Positions 8,482-17,144 of a stretch of 52,059 nt of DNA are shown piece by piece. Source of the stretch: Flavobacteriales bacterium (GTDB taxonomy: Bacteria > Bacteroidota > Bacteroidia > UBA10329). The stretch lies in the NCBI GenBank assembly GCA_021741155.1, contig JAIOYP010000028.1, forward strand, positions 1 through 52,059, in the 5' to 3' direction. The notes under the pieces are model-generated. The model worked only from the letters and a program-made list of their open reading frames with translations, ran no database searches and was not told the origin of the DNA. A program made the translations under genes and the position numbers. Each line of letters begins with the position of its first letter. The stretch's first letter is position 1.

Positions 8482-9284
8482 TAATCTTTGGAACCGTTAC
8501 CGTTGAGGAATTGATATCCTTTCATGATTCCACGCTTAGATTCACGCACAAAATCAACGATTTCATCGCGTTCATCCGTTACAGGAAACTCTGCCTCCAA
8601 TTGAGAAAGAGCTTGCGTTACGTTGTAATGTTTGAGAAATAACACACGATAGATTTCTTGAATCTCACGCACTTTCTCTACCGAAAACCCTCTACGTTTC
8701 ATGCCTACGCTGTTAACACCCGAATAACTCAAAGGATAACGTGCTGCTTTACTGTATGGCGGAACATCTTTACCTACCAACGCACCTCCAGAAAGAATGG
8801 CGTGAGCACCAATTCTCACAAACTGATGCAAAGCCGACATACCACCAATAATGGCGTAATCTCCAATAACGATATGTCCAGCAAGTGTGCAGGCATTGGC
8901 TAAAATCACACCTTTTCCAATGACACAATCGTGTGCCACGTGCACATACGCCATCAGCATAGAATTATCGCCAATAACGGTTCTTCCGCTAGCTTTTGTA
9001 CCTCTATTGATGGTAACACACTCACGAATAGTTACGTTATCGCCAATTTCCACGAACGATTCCTCACCATCAAATTTCAAATCTTGGGGAATGGCAGAAA
9101 TAACCGATCCAGGGAAAATTCGGCAGTTCTTGCCAATTCTTGCGCCTTCCATAATGGTGACGTTTGAACCGATCCAGCACCCTTGCCCTATTTCCACATT
9201 CTTGTGGATGGTTACGAATGGTTCAATAACCACATTGTCTGCAATTTTCGCTTGAGGGTGTACGAAGGATAAGGGTTGGTTCAT
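8481..9284 (-). CDS. lpxA: UDP-N-acetylglucosamine acyltransferase LpxA
   Basis: LpxA carries out the first step of lipid A synthesis, moving a 3-hydroxyacyl chain from ACP to UDP-GlcNAc in the cytoplasm. The 267-residue protein shows the left-handed beta-helix hexapeptide repeats (VVIEPFVTIHKNVEIGQGCW onward). The catalytic His region is YVHVAHDCVIG near residue 125, and the C-terminal helical part begins after MKRRGFSVEKVREI. Length is normal for the family (about 260). The ATG overlaps the end of lpxC/fabZ by 4 bp, so translation is probably coupled in the order lpxD, lpxC/fabZ, lpxA, ABC. Confidence 0.96.
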   Translation of the reverse strand: MNQPLSFVHPQAKIADNVVIEPFVTIHKNVEIGQGCWIGSNVTIMEGARIGKNCRIFPGSVISAIPQDLKFDGEESFVEIGDNVTIRECVTINRGTKASGRTVIGDNSMLMAYVHVAHDCVIGKGVILANACTLAGHIVIGDYAIIGGMSALHQFVRIGAHAILSGGALVGKDVPPYSKAARYPLSYSGVNSVGMKRRGFSVEKVREIQEIYRVLFLKHYNVTQALSQLEAEFPVTDERDEIVDFVRESKRGIMKGYQFLNGNGSKD

Positions 9285-10672
9285 TCAGCTTCTCTTTTTA
9301 CAATTTGTGCCATCATTTCGGCTTCCATCACGAGGTCATTGCCCACATAGGCAATCCCTTTCATGTGGCACAAACCTCTGCGAATTGGGCTTAATAGGTC
9401 TAATCTAAATACAATAGTGTCTCCTGGAAAAACCATCTTCCTGAATTTGACTCCGTCAATTTTCAAGAAGTAGGTCAGGTAATTTTCTGGATCTGGGACG
9501 GTGTTCAATACAAGGATTCCTCCCACTTGTGCCATAGCTTCAATCTGCAAAACGCCAGGCATAACGGGTGCTCCAGGAAAATGACCTTCGAAAAAGTATT
9601 CATTCATGGTCACATTCTTCACACCAATCACGTGCATTTCGCTCAATTCGTAGATTTTATCTACAAAAAGAAAGGGCGGACGATGCGGCAGTTTTGCCAT
9701 GATACCGTTCACATCTAATAAAGGAACGGCATTGAAATCAATCTTAGGTGCTTTCGGCTTGCGGTTTTCCTTCACCAATGTTGTGAGGAATTTCCCGAAA
9801 CGTGAATTACTTCCGTGCCCAGGCTTTGTGGCAATGATGTGACCGTTAATGCGTGCATTAACCAAAACCAAATCACCAATCAAATCAAGTAATTTGTGAC
9901 GTGCCGGTTCATTCACAAAACGAAGTTCTGTATTATTTAGCGTTCCTGATTGCGTGGCGCGAATATCGGATTGATTGAATTGCTTGGCCAATTTCGCTTG
10001 TTTTGCGTCATCCATCGGATGTTCGACAAATACAATGGCGTTGTCTAATCCACCACCTTTAATAAGGTTGTGTTCTAAAAGCAATTCGAGTTCGTGTAGG
10101 AAACAGAACGTTCTATTTGGCGCAATTTCAGCTTCAAAATCAGCAAAGCTGTGCATCACCGCATGTTGCGGAGGAAGAACTTTGCTTCCATAATCAATCA
10201 TCACGGTAAACCGAGGTGAATCAGAAGGAACAATCAAATACTCCGCTCCCGTTTCTTCATCAATAAATTCGATGTTTGAATCGATGGTCAACACATCCTG
10301 CTCACCTTCCAAGTCCTTTAAACCTGCTTTCTTCAGTATGGTGTAAAATTCGATGGAGCTACCATCAAGAATTGGACACTCTGGGCCGTCAATTTCAATA
10401 ATGGCGCTGCTGATTCCATGTGCGGAAAGAGCAGCCATCACATGCTCAATTGTGCTTACTGTTGCTTCTCCTACACCAATAGTTGTTCCTCTAGCTGTGC
10501 TGGTAATGTTTGCAGAAATAGCTTTGATTTCAGCATTTCCTAAATCAGTTCTCACGAAAACAATCTGACCAACTTCTGATGGTTTAAAAGTGAGATTGAC
10601 CATTGCACCTGTGTGCAATCCAACGCCACTTACACCACATTCGGTAGCTATTGTCTTTTGTTTCAAACTCAT
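9281..10672 (-). CDS. lpxC/fabZ: Bifunctional LpxC deacetylase / FabZ dehydratase
   Basis: This is a 463-residue fusion typical of Bacteroidota. Residues 1-305 are LpxC, the zinc-dependent UDP-3-O-acyl-GlcNAc deacetylase and committed step of lipid A synthesis: GVGLHTGAMVNLTFKP, STIEHVMAAL with a zinc His, and HKLLDLIGDL. Residues 315-463 are FabZ, the 3-hydroxyacyl-ACP dehydratase of fatty acid synthesis: LPHRPPFLFVDKI with the catalytic His, and EGHFPGAPVMPGVLQIEAMA with the catalytic Glu. The fusion puts two enzymes that compete for 3-hydroxyacyl-ACP under one expression level. It lies between lpxD (stop to start 0 bp) and lpxA (4-bp overlap). Confidence 0.97.
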   Translation of the reverse strand: MSLKQKTIATECGVSGVGLHTGAMVNLTFKPSEVGQIVFVRTDLGNAEIKAISANITSTARGTTIGVGEATVSTIEHVMAALSAHGISSAIIEIDGPECPILDGSSIEFYTILKKAGLKDLEGEQDVLTIDSNIEFIDEETGAEYLIVPSDSPRFTVMIDYGSKVLPPQHAVMHSFADFEAEIAPNRTFCFLHELELLLEHNLIKGGGLDNAIVFVEHPMDDAKQAKLAKQFNQSDIRATQSGTLNNTELRFVNEPARHKLLDLIGDLVLVNARINGHIIATKPGHGSNSRFGKFLTTLVKENRKPKAPKIDFNAVPLLDVNGIMAKLPHRPPFLFVDKIYELSEMHVIGVKNVTMNEYFFEGHFPGAPVMPGVLQIEAMAQVGGILVLNTVPDPENYLTYFLKIDGVKFRKMVFPGDTIVFRLDLLSPIRRGLCHMKGIAYVGNDLVMEAEMMAQIVKREAE

Positions 10673-11686
10673 CTATAGTTCTTTCAACTTCTTTTCAATA
10701 GCACGTAGCGTTTCAGGCAAGCGTCTAAAAGACACATACGACCTGCGGTAGTTGCCTACTTCAAACGCAGGCGATCCCTGAACGATGGAATTGTCGGGAA
10801 GGTTATTTCCAACACCACTCTGCGCGGCAATCTTCACGTTATCGCCAATTTTCAGGTGTCCGATGATGCCAACTTGACCACCAATCATGCAGCGTTTTCC
10901 AATTTTGGTGGAACCTGCCACTCCTGTTTGCGCAGCAATTACAGTGTGTTCTCCAATCTCAACGTTGTGTGCAATCTGAATCAGGTTATCCAACTTCACT
11001 CCTTTTCGGATGATGGTGGAGCCCATTGTAGCTCGGTCAATGGTTGAATTGGAACCGATTTCCACGTCATCTTCCAACACCACATTTCCCACCTGTGGAA
11101 TTTTACTGTAGGCTGTATCAGAAGGTGCAAAGCCGAAACCATCGCTCCCAATCGTGACACCTGCATGAAGCGTGCAGTTGTTGCCAAGCACACAATCGTG
11201 CAATACTCTTGAACCAGAATGAAGTTTGCAACCACTTCCTATTTTGACATTCTTCTCCAAAACGACTAGAGCGCCAATGATGGAATTATCTCCAACAACA
11301 GCATTTTCCTCAATTACTGCCCCAGCAGAAATGGTCACATTTTGGCCAATTTTGGCAGAATCTGAAATGATGGCTGAAGGATGAATTCCCGCTTTTGGGC
11401 GGTTCATCTCATCGTATTTCTGCAACAGAAGCGCAAAACAAGAATAGGGGTCGGCCACGCGAATTAACGTTGGTTTAACGTCAAATTCCGCTTTAAAATC
11501 GTCTTTTACAATGACGACAGAAGCCTTTGTTGTAAGTATAAATTCGTTGTATTTCGGGTTTGCCAGAAACGACAAAGAACCCGCAAAACCGCTTTCAATG
11601 GGACTCACTGTACTGACCTGTACATGAGGGTCTCCATCAACAATGCCACCAAGAAGCTCGGCAATAACACCAGCGGTTAAAATCAT
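10673..11686 (-). CDS. lpxD: UDP-3-O-acylglucosamine N-acyltransferase LpxD
   Basis: LpxD adds the second 3-hydroxyacyl chain in lipid A synthesis. The 337-residue protein has the N-terminal uridine-binding domain (VSTVSPIESGFAGSLSFLAN), then a long run of hexapeptide repeats with the catalytic His in NLIQIAHNVEIG near residue 235, and a short C-terminal helix (RLPETLRAIEKKLKEL). It is the first gene of the lpx unit. An exact TACTTTTG box ends only 5 nt before the ATG, so the transcript would be leaderless or nearly so. Confidence 0.96.
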   Translation of the reverse strand: MILTAGVIAELLGGIVDGDPHVQVSTVSPIESGFAGSLSFLANPKYNEFILTTKASVVIVKDDFKAEFDVKPTLIRVADPYSCFALLLQKYDEMNRPKAGIHPSAIISDSAKIGQNVTISAGAVIEENAVVGDNSIIGALVVLEKNVKIGSGCKLHSGSRVLHDCVLGNNCTLHAGVTIGSDGFGFAPSDTAYSKIPQVGNVVLEDDVEIGSNSTIDRATMGSTIIRKGVKLDNLIQIAHNVEIGEHTVIAAQTGVAGSTKIGKRCMIGGQVGIIGHLKIGDNVKIAAQSGVGNNLPDNSIVQGSPAFEVGNYRRSYVSFRRLPETLRAIEKKLKEL

Positions 11687-11691
11687 CCGCG

Positions 11692-11699
11692 CAAAAGTA
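11692..11699 (-). promoter_or_regulatory. -7 box TACTTTTG of the lpx operon
   Basis: This is an exact TAnnTTTG box on the minus strand with only CGCGG between it and the lpxD ATG. No TTG -33 element is present at the standard spacing. It is consistent with a leaderless operon transcript. Confidence 0.5.
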
Positions 11700-11763
11700 A
11701 AATTTAATGAACCTGTTTAAAGAGACGTTCTCTAAGTAGAATTTTACCGATTGGCTGGCTGAT

Positions 11764-13011
11764 TTAAAGTTGGTTGGTTAGGTATGATGGTAGGCAAAGA
11801 AAGTGTTTTTCTACGGGTTTTGAAAGTACGCTTAAACTTAGCGTATCGGCAGCATCCATTAAGTCCTTTACTTCTCCGTTTTTGAAGAGGATATTGATAC
11901 GGTCTTCCTTCAGATTATACGCACTATTCTTTATTGAATCGGTGAAGACGAAATAAGCGGCTTCAGCCTCCGAAATGTTCCAATCCTTGGCGAGTTTAGT
12001 TCTCAAATCCGCCAGTTTTGTGTCTGAAACGGCTTCAGAAAACATCTTAATCTTGAGTAATTTTCGATCAATCATAAAGCCAGAAAGCTTGGAAAGCACA
12101 AAATCTGAATGATGTTTCCAGACTTTGACTGAGGTTAGCACATCAAAATCGTCCAATTCTGCAAAGCGAGAGAGCAATTCAGGCTCATTCTCAAAATCTG
12201 CACGTGTGACTTTCCTTTTGAGGAAGACACTTAACGCTGGGGTTGCGAAAAGCTCCTCCCCTTTTTCGGAAAGTTCTTTGGCGCGTTGGAGAATGTGAAT
12301 GAGAAGATGTTCCGCAGAAAGCACCGTTTTGTGCAGATAAACCTGCCAATACATAATCCTACGTGCAACGATAAATTTCTCAATGGAATAGATGCCTTTG
12401 CTTTCTACTGCGAGTTCATCATTTATTACGTGAAGCATTTTAATGATACGATCTGAACCGACAATTCCTTCCGAAACTCCTGTAAAAAAACTATCACGTT
12501 TGAGGTAATCCAAACGATCCATATCCAATTGACTACTAACCAATTGATGAAGAAAACGCTTTGGGTATTTGTCGTTGAAAATGGAAATAGCTACATCGAG
12601 CTTTCCGTTGAACTCCTTATTAAGGTGTTCCATGAAAAGGGCAGAAATATCTTCGTGCGTAACTCCTGAAACAATGCTGTGCTCCAAAGCATGAGAAAAT
12701 GGCCCGTGTCCAATATCGTGCATGAGAATGGCGAGCGTGACTCCCTCGGCTTCGGCTTCGGTAATCTCGTAGCCTTTGGCGCGCAATTCTTCTACGGCCA
12801 TTCCCATCAAGTGCATAGCACCCAACGTGTGGTGGAATCGCGTGTGCAACGCTCCTGGATAGACCAAATGTGTAAGCCCGAGCTGTTTTATCCTACGGAG
12901 ACGTTGGAAGAACGGATGTTCGATGATATCGAACACAATGGGATATGGAACTGTTATGAACCCGTAAACAGGGTCGTTAAATATCTTTCGCTTGTTATAC
13001 TTTATTCCCAT
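11764..13011 (-). CDS. HD-domain phosphohydrolase (SAMHD1/dGTPase-like)
   Basis: The preferred start is the ATG at 13011 (MGIKYNKRKIFNDPVYGFI), giving 415 residues and matching the usual N-terminus; an ATG at 13047 would add 12 residues. The HD metal site is complete: HTRFHHTLGAMH, then LAILMHDIGHGPFSHALE near residue 105, and a later Asp in SSQLDMDRLDYLKRD. The family hydrolyses nucleotides such as dNTPs or related phosphoesters in the cytoplasm; the exact substrate of this Bacteroidetes branch cannot be read from the sequence. It stands alone between lpxD and the divergent porX region. The C-terminal 150 residues are helical and lack recognisable motifs. Confidence 0.87.
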   Translation of the reverse strand: MGIKYNKRKIFNDPVYGFITVPYPIVFDIIEHPFFQRLRRIKQLGLTHLVYPGALHTRFHHTLGAMHLMGMAVEELRAKGYEITEAEAEGVTLAILMHDIGHGPFSHALEHSIVSGVTHEDISALFMEHLNKEFNGKLDVAISIFNDKYPKRFLHQLVSSQLDMDRLDYLKRDSFFTGVSEGIVGSDRIIKMLHVINDELAVESKGIYSIEKFIVARRIMYWQVYLHKTVLSAEHLLIHILQRAKELSEKGEELFATPALSVFLKRKVTRADFENEPELLSRFAELDDFDVLTSVKVWKHHSDFVLSKLSGFMIDRKLLKIKMFSEAVSDTKLADLRTKLAKDWNISEAEAAYFVFTDSIKNSAYNLKEDRINILFKNGEVKDLMDAADTLSLSVLSKPVEKHFLCLPSYLTNQL

Positions 13012-13117
13012 TACGCCCGTTAGAGTGCTAAATTTGGCAGTTGCCAAAGTGCGAATTTAGTTATTGGCTTCGGGAATTAAGATGTAGCGGAATGGCTACT
13101 GAACTTGGCTTGGAGCG

Positions 13118-13191
13118 CGGGTTAGGGATAGTAGCGGCATCCTTTTTCTTTTCTTCAAAAGAAAAAGATACAGCGGATAGCCCGACCCGAT
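13118..13191. repeat. Imperfect palindromic intergenic element
   Basis: The outer arms CGGGTTAGGGAT and ATAGCCCGACCCG enclose an inner hairpin CTTTTTCTTTT-CTTC-AAAAGAAAAAG. This type of element, with 'gcggcatcctttttc' and 'cagcggatagcccgaccc', recurs in flavobacterial intergenic regions. It sits between the divergent HD and porX genes and may also act as a terminator. Confidence 0.6.
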
Positions 13192-13250
13192 GACGGAATT
13201 TGCGCAGCATTTGTAGGAATGGGGAACCCCCAACAAAAACAAAAGAAAAC

Positions 13251-14804
13251 ATGGATAAATTGAGGATACTTTGGGCTGATGATGAGATTGATTTGTTGAA
13301 ACCGCATTTGCTTTTCTTGCAAGAAAAGGGTTTTGAGGTGGAAACGGCTACGAACGGTGATGATGCCTTGGACCTCTTTGATGAGCAAGAATTTGACATT
13401 GTTTTTCTGGATGAGAACATGCCTGGTCTTTCGGGATTGGAGACACTGGTTCAGATGAAAAACAAGAATTCACGTGTTCCTATAGTGATGATTACGAAGA
13501 GTGAGGAGGAACACATTATGGAAGAGGCGATTGGGTCTAAGATTTCTGATTACCTGATCAAGCCTGTGAATCCGAACCAAATTCTGCTAACGATTAAGAA
13601 GAATTTGGATAAGAAACGATTGATTGCGGAGGCCACAAGTCATAGCTACCAACGTGAGTTTCGTGAGATTGGGATGCGTTTGGGAGATCGCCTGAACTAT
13701 CAGGAATGGAAGGATATTTACCGCAAACTGGTGTATTGGGAATTGGAATTAGAACGCAGTAAGGAAGACGGTATGTCGGAGATTCTTGCTTCTCAGAAAT
13801 CGGAGGCAAACGCTCAGTTTTTCAAGTTTGTGGAGAACAATTACATCGACTGGATGAACGGAACGTCTGACGACAATCCGACTATGTCGCACACGGTTTT
13901 CAAGAACAAAATTGCTCCAAAAATTGGCAAAGGAAAGCCGACTTTCATGCTTTTAATTGACAACTTGCGTTGGGATCAATGGGAAATTATCAGACCTGCG
14001 GTTTTGGACATGTTTAAACTGGAAAGCGAGGATATTTTTCTGAGCATTCTGCCAACAGCTACGCAGTATTCGCGGAACGCAATTTTTGCTGGCCTCACTC
14101 CTCTTGACATTGAAAGACGATTCAAAGACAAGTGGATGAATGATGAGGATGAGGGCGGAAAGAACATGTATGAAGAGGATTTCTTGAAGGATCAGATGCA
14201 ACGTTTGAACCTTGGACAGAAATACAGCTACAATAAGATCACAAAGTATCAGGCTGGAAAAAAGTTGGTAGAGTCGATTCCGAATATGATGAACAACGAT
14301 TTGAACGTAATCGTGTACAATTTCGTGGATATGCTGTCGCACGCTAGAACGGAAATGGAGATGATCCGCGAATTGGCAGATGATGAAGCGGCTTACCGTT
14401 CCATCACGCTCAGTTGGTTTCAGCATTCGCCATTGAAAGATATGATGGAGCGTATTGCTGAATATGATGTGAATGTGGTGATTACCACCGATCACGGAAC
14501 GGTGCGTGTGCAAGAACCAAGCAAAGTTATTGGCGATAAAAACACTAATACAAACTTGCGCTACAAGCAGGCGAAAAACCTGAATTACGAGGCAAAAGAT
14601 GTGTTCTCGGTCAAGAATCCGCATGATGCGTATTTACCAAAAGTGAATGTGAGCCAGTCGTTCATCTTTGCCAAAGAAGACAAGTTCTTCGCTTACCCGA
14701 ACAACTACAATTACTACGTCAATTTCTACCGAAACACTTTTCAGCATGGTGGTATTTCATTGGAAGAAATGATGATTCCGATTGTGCATTTGGGGAGTAA
14801 ATGA
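13251..14804 (+). CDS. porX: PorX, response regulator with alkaline-phosphatase-fold output (T9SS control)
   Basis: The ATG at 13251 begins DKLRILWADDEIDLLKPH, a receiver domain with acidic residues WADDE, the phospho-acceptor Asp in VFLDENMPG near residue 54 and the conserved Lys in YLIKP. After a helical linker, residues 205-517 form a PglZ/alkaline-phosphatase-superfamily domain with metal-site segments LLIDNLRWDQW, NFVDMLSHAR and VITTDHGTV. PorX is the regulator that, with kinase PorY, controls type IX secretion and gliding genes; published work assigns the output domain a zinc phosphodiesterase activity. An upstream in-frame ATG at 13200 would add a tail unlike the family. No porY gene is nearby. 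It implies a T9SS elsewhere in the genome. Confidence 0.95.
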   Translation: MDKLRILWADDEIDLLKPHLLFLQEKGFEVETATNGDDALDLFDEQEFDIVFLDENMPGLSGLETLVQMKNKNSRVPIVMITKSEEEHIMEEAIGSKISDYLIKPVNPNQILLTIKKNLDKKRLIAEATSHSYQREFREIGMRLGDRLNYQEWKDIYRKLVYWELELERSKEDGMSEILASQKSEANAQFFKFVENNYIDWMNGTSDDNPTMSHTVFKNKIAPKIGKGKPTFMLLIDNLRWDQWEIIRPAVLDMFKLESEDIFLSILPTATQYSRNAIFAGLTPLDIERRFKDKWMNDEDEGGKNMYEEDFLKDQMQRLNLGQKYSYNKITKYQAGKKLVESIPNMMNNDLNVIVYNFVDMLSHARTEMEMIRELADDEAAYRSITLSWFQHSPLKDMMERIAEYDVNVVITTDHGTVRVQEPSKVIGDKNTNTNLRYKQAKNLNYEAKDVFSVKNPHDAYLPKVNVSQSFIFAKEDKFFAYPNNYNYYVNFYRNTFQHGGISLEEMMIPIVHLGSK

Positions 14805-14863
14805 TTCTCAAATCATACATTTACTTCAGTCGGATAACTTAATCGAACTTTCAGTTATAACTA

Positions 14864-15574
14864 ATGAGCAAACCAACAGGCGTTTGTCACCTTACAAAGC
14901 AGGTTTTGCCCTTGGGCGAGCTTGCGCAAGGTTATTCGTTGAAACCACAATTGATAGCACTTATCAAGAAGGATTTTCCTGATTTCAGTTCGGATTCATA
15001 CATCTCCCTAGAAAAACTGAATGAATACCGAAGAAAATATCTCGAAAGCCTGATAAAAAAAGAACACCGCGACCTGAACAAACTTGAGAAGGAGGTTCTC
15101 AAAGCCATAACGGACAATGAACTTTTATCAGATAATATTGAACCTGATATTGATTCGAAACTGACATTAGGTGAGCGAGTGGCCGACAACATTGCTGTTT
15201 TCGGTGGCAGTTGGACCTTTATTATCTCGTTTTTTACATTCCTAACTGTCTGGATAATTGGTAATATCTGGGTGTTGTCCGTTAAGCCATTTGACCCATT
15301 TCCTTTTATTCTTTTGAACTTGATTCTTTCATGTTTGGCGGCCATTCAGGCTCCTATAATTATGATGAGTCAGAACCGAAAGGAGCAGAAAGACAGAAGC
15401 CGAAGCGAACATGATTATAAAGTGAATCTAAAAGCTGAATTGGAAATCCGCCTCCTACATGAAAAGTTGGATCACATGATTGTCCACCAGAACAAACATC
15501 TTTTGGATATTCAGGAATTACAGCTAGATTATCTCGAAGAACTCGTCAAAAAGAATGAGGACACGAAAGAATAG
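14864..15574 (+). CDS. DUF1003 membrane protein
   Basis: The 236-residue protein carries the DUF1003 core: LGERVADNIAVFGGSWTFI, then two transmembrane segments (about residues 117-137 and 148-168) joined by a short loop (SVKPFDPFPFILLN), then SQNRKEQKDRSRSEHDY and a C-terminal coiled coil. The N-terminal 110 residues are cytosolic and helical. DUF1003 proteins are widespread with no settled function. Its 3' end overlaps the next gene by 20 bp, which argues for coupled expression and a possible complex with that channel-like protein. The start is taken at ATG 14864. Confidence 0.85.
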   Translation: MSKPTGVCHLTKQVLPLGELAQGYSLKPQLIALIKKDFPDFSSDSYISLEKLNEYRRKYLESLIKKEHRDLNKLEKEVLKAITDNELLSDNIEPDIDSKLTLGERVADNIAVFGGSWTFIISFFTFLTVWIIGNIWVLSVKPFDPFPFILLNLILSCLAAIQAPIIMMSQNRKEQKDRSRSEHDYKVNLKAELEIRLLHEKLDHMIVHQNKHLLDIQELQLDYLEELVKKNEDTKE

Positions 15575-15911
15575 GAATATCCTTCCTCCAAAAGAATTCG
15601 CGAAGCGCGTAATCAGATACGCCCTATTCTCAATCGGTATTATCTTAGTTTCTATTTTAATTGGAATGATCGGATACCATTATGTCGGAGCCCTTTCTTG
15701 GATTGATAGTTTCTACAATACGAGTATGATTCTAACTGGAATGGGGCCAGTTAATGAAATGAAGACCGATGGCGCCAAGACGTTTGCCTCTATTTATGCG
15801 CTGTTCAGCGGTATTGTATTTCTAAGTACGGTGGCCATATTTTTTGCCCCCATTGCCCATAGACTGATGCATTTGCTTCATGTCGATGAATCGGACATTG
15901 ATGAGGCGTAA
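15555..15911 (+). CDS. Small two-TM membrane protein with channel-like pore-loop pattern
   Basis: The 118-residue protein has a basic N-terminus, TM1 (about 24-46), a re-entrant-looking segment SWIDSFYNTSMILTGMGPV, and TM2 (about 81-105). The order TM - pore helix - glycine loop - TM is that of Ion_trans_2 half channels, but the potassium filter TVGYGD is replaced by ILTGMGP. A conserved family with this GMGP signature exists and lacks an assigned role. It overlaps the DUF1003 gene by 20 bp. The start at 15555 gives a plausible positive-inside N-terminus. Channel activity is an inference from topology only. Confidence 0.75.
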   Translation: MRTRKNRNILPPKEFAKRVIRYALFSIGIILVSILIGMIGYHYVGALSWIDSFYNTSMILTGMGPVNEMKTDGAKTFASIYALFSGIVFLSTVAIFFAPIAHRLMHLLHVDESDIDEA

Positions 15912-16022
15912 TTGACCTACTCTGTTCGTTTGGGAATATTTTAGCATCAAGCCTAGTACATCCTTCTCCTTAAAAACTCTTGAAACCCTTTTCTGGTAAG
16001 CGTTTTTTCAATTTTAGCCAAC

Positions 16023-16054
16023 TTGTAAAACGGTCTATTTTTTAACCAATTTTG
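16023..16054 (+). promoter_or_regulatory. Probable promoter TTG-N21-CAATTTTG
   Basis: TTG (16023-16025), 21 nt, then CAATTTTG (16047-16054), one base from TAnnTTTG. It lies 32 nt before the SET gene start and would drive the unit that includes tsaE. The 175-bp spacer 15912-16086 holds nothing else. Confidence 0.45.
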
Positions 16055-16086
16055 CATCCAAAATCGGGGCATCGACCTAAAGTAAC

Positions 16087-16692
16087 ATGATACATCCAAA
16101 AACTGAACTTAAATTCATCAGTAACGAGATTGGCTACGGAGTTGTGGCCACAGAATTCATCCCAGCTGGCACCATTACGTGGGTACTGGACAAATTAGAC
16201 AGGGAATTTAGTCCAAAGACCTTTCATAGCCTAGACCCTATTTACCAGGACATCTTGGATTTTTACACATTCCGTAATGCGCAAGGAAACTTTGTGCTTT
16301 GCTGGGACAACGGCCGTTATGTAAATCATAGCTTCAATTCAAACTGTCTGACAACTGCTTACGATTTTGAAATTGCCATCCGAGATATTCATCCAGGAGA
16401 GCAATTGACGGATGATTATGGCTATTTGAACATTCCAGAGCCTTTTCAGGGAATTGACGAAGGAACTGAGCGAAAAGTTGTTTATCCAGATGACCTCGTA
16501 AACTTCCACCATGTTTGGGACGGGCAACTCAATGCTGTGTTTCATCAAATAACCAATCACGAACAGCCACTTAGACGACTCATTTCAGCTGAGCTTTGGA
16601 GCGAAATTGAAGCGGTTTGCAAAGGCGAGAAAGAGATGGATTCTATTTTGAAGAATTACTATCCGCAAGAGAACGATTCAGCCAAAAAGTAG
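16087..16692 (+). CDS. SET-domain protein (putative lysine methyltransferase)
   Basis: The 201-residue protein has the SET fold signature: GYGVVATEFIPAGTITWV at the start, the pseudoknot motif RYVNHSFNSNCL near residue 79, and GEQLTDDYGYL near residue 108, which together bind S-adenosylmethionine and form the active site. The post-SET cysteines seen in eukaryotic histone methyltransferases are absent, and the C-terminal 80 residues match nothing I recognise. The target protein is unknown. The downstream tsaE begins within 15 bp or overlaps, so the two may be co-transcribed. Confidence 0.85.
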   Translation: MIHPKTELKFISNEIGYGVVATEFIPAGTITWVLDKLDREFSPKTFHSLDPIYQDILDFYTFRNAQGNFVLCWDNGRYVNHSFNSNCLTTAYDFEIAIRDIHPGEQLTDDYGYLNIPEPFQGIDEGTERKVVYPDDLVNFHHVWDGQLNAVFHQITNHEQPLRRLISAELWSEIEAVCKGEKEMDSILKNYYPQENDSAKK

Positions 16693-16706
16693 GGTTATCT
16701 TCGCGG

Positions 16707-17144
16707 TTGAAACCCATCGTTTTGACCAAGGAATTCCACGCATCTTCCATTTCTGAGCTTAAGCCTGTCTGCGAGTTTCTAAAAACACTCGCTACAGAAA
16801 AAAAAATCATGCTGTTTTCTGGAGAAATGGGCGCGGGGAAAACCACGCTCATTAAACGGTTTTGTGCTCATTTGGGGATAAAAGATGAAGTGAACAGTCC
16901 CACTTTTTCGCTCGTAAACGAATACGAAAGCGCTATTGGACCCGTTTACCACTTTGATCTTTACCGAATTCGTTCTGAGGAAGAACTATATGACATCGGC
17001 TACGAAGACTATTTCTTTAGTGGGTATCTTTGCTTAGTGGAATGGCCCGAAATGGCTTCAGGAATTATTCCAGCCGAGCACGTGTTGGTGAATATTCGTG
17101 TTGAAAATGACCAGCGATTGATAACCGTAAGCAACCTAAAATGA
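16707..17144 (+). CDS. tsaE: tRNA threonylcarbamoyladenosine biosynthesis ATPase TsaE
   Basis: TsaE is the ATPase that works with TsaB and TsaD to make t6A37 in ANN-decoding tRNAs. Walker A GEMGAGKTTLIKRF, then the SPTFSLVNEY motif, HFDLYRI and the LVEWPE motif are all present. The family is about 135-155 residues. A TTG at 16707 gives 145 residues; another TTG at 16722 is possible. The only ATG in frame (16617) would overlap the SET gene by 76 bp and add 30 unrelated residues, so a TTG start is preferred. The stop overlaps the ald ATG by 4 bp (ATGA), indicating coupling. Confidence 0.92.
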   Translation: MKPIVLTKEFHASSISELKPVCEFLKTLATEKKIMLFSGEMGAGKTTLIKRFCAHLGIKDEVNSPTFSLVNEYESAIGPVYHFDLYRIRSEEELYDIGYEDYFFSGYLCLVEWPEMASGIIPAEHVLVNIRVENDQRLITVSNLK

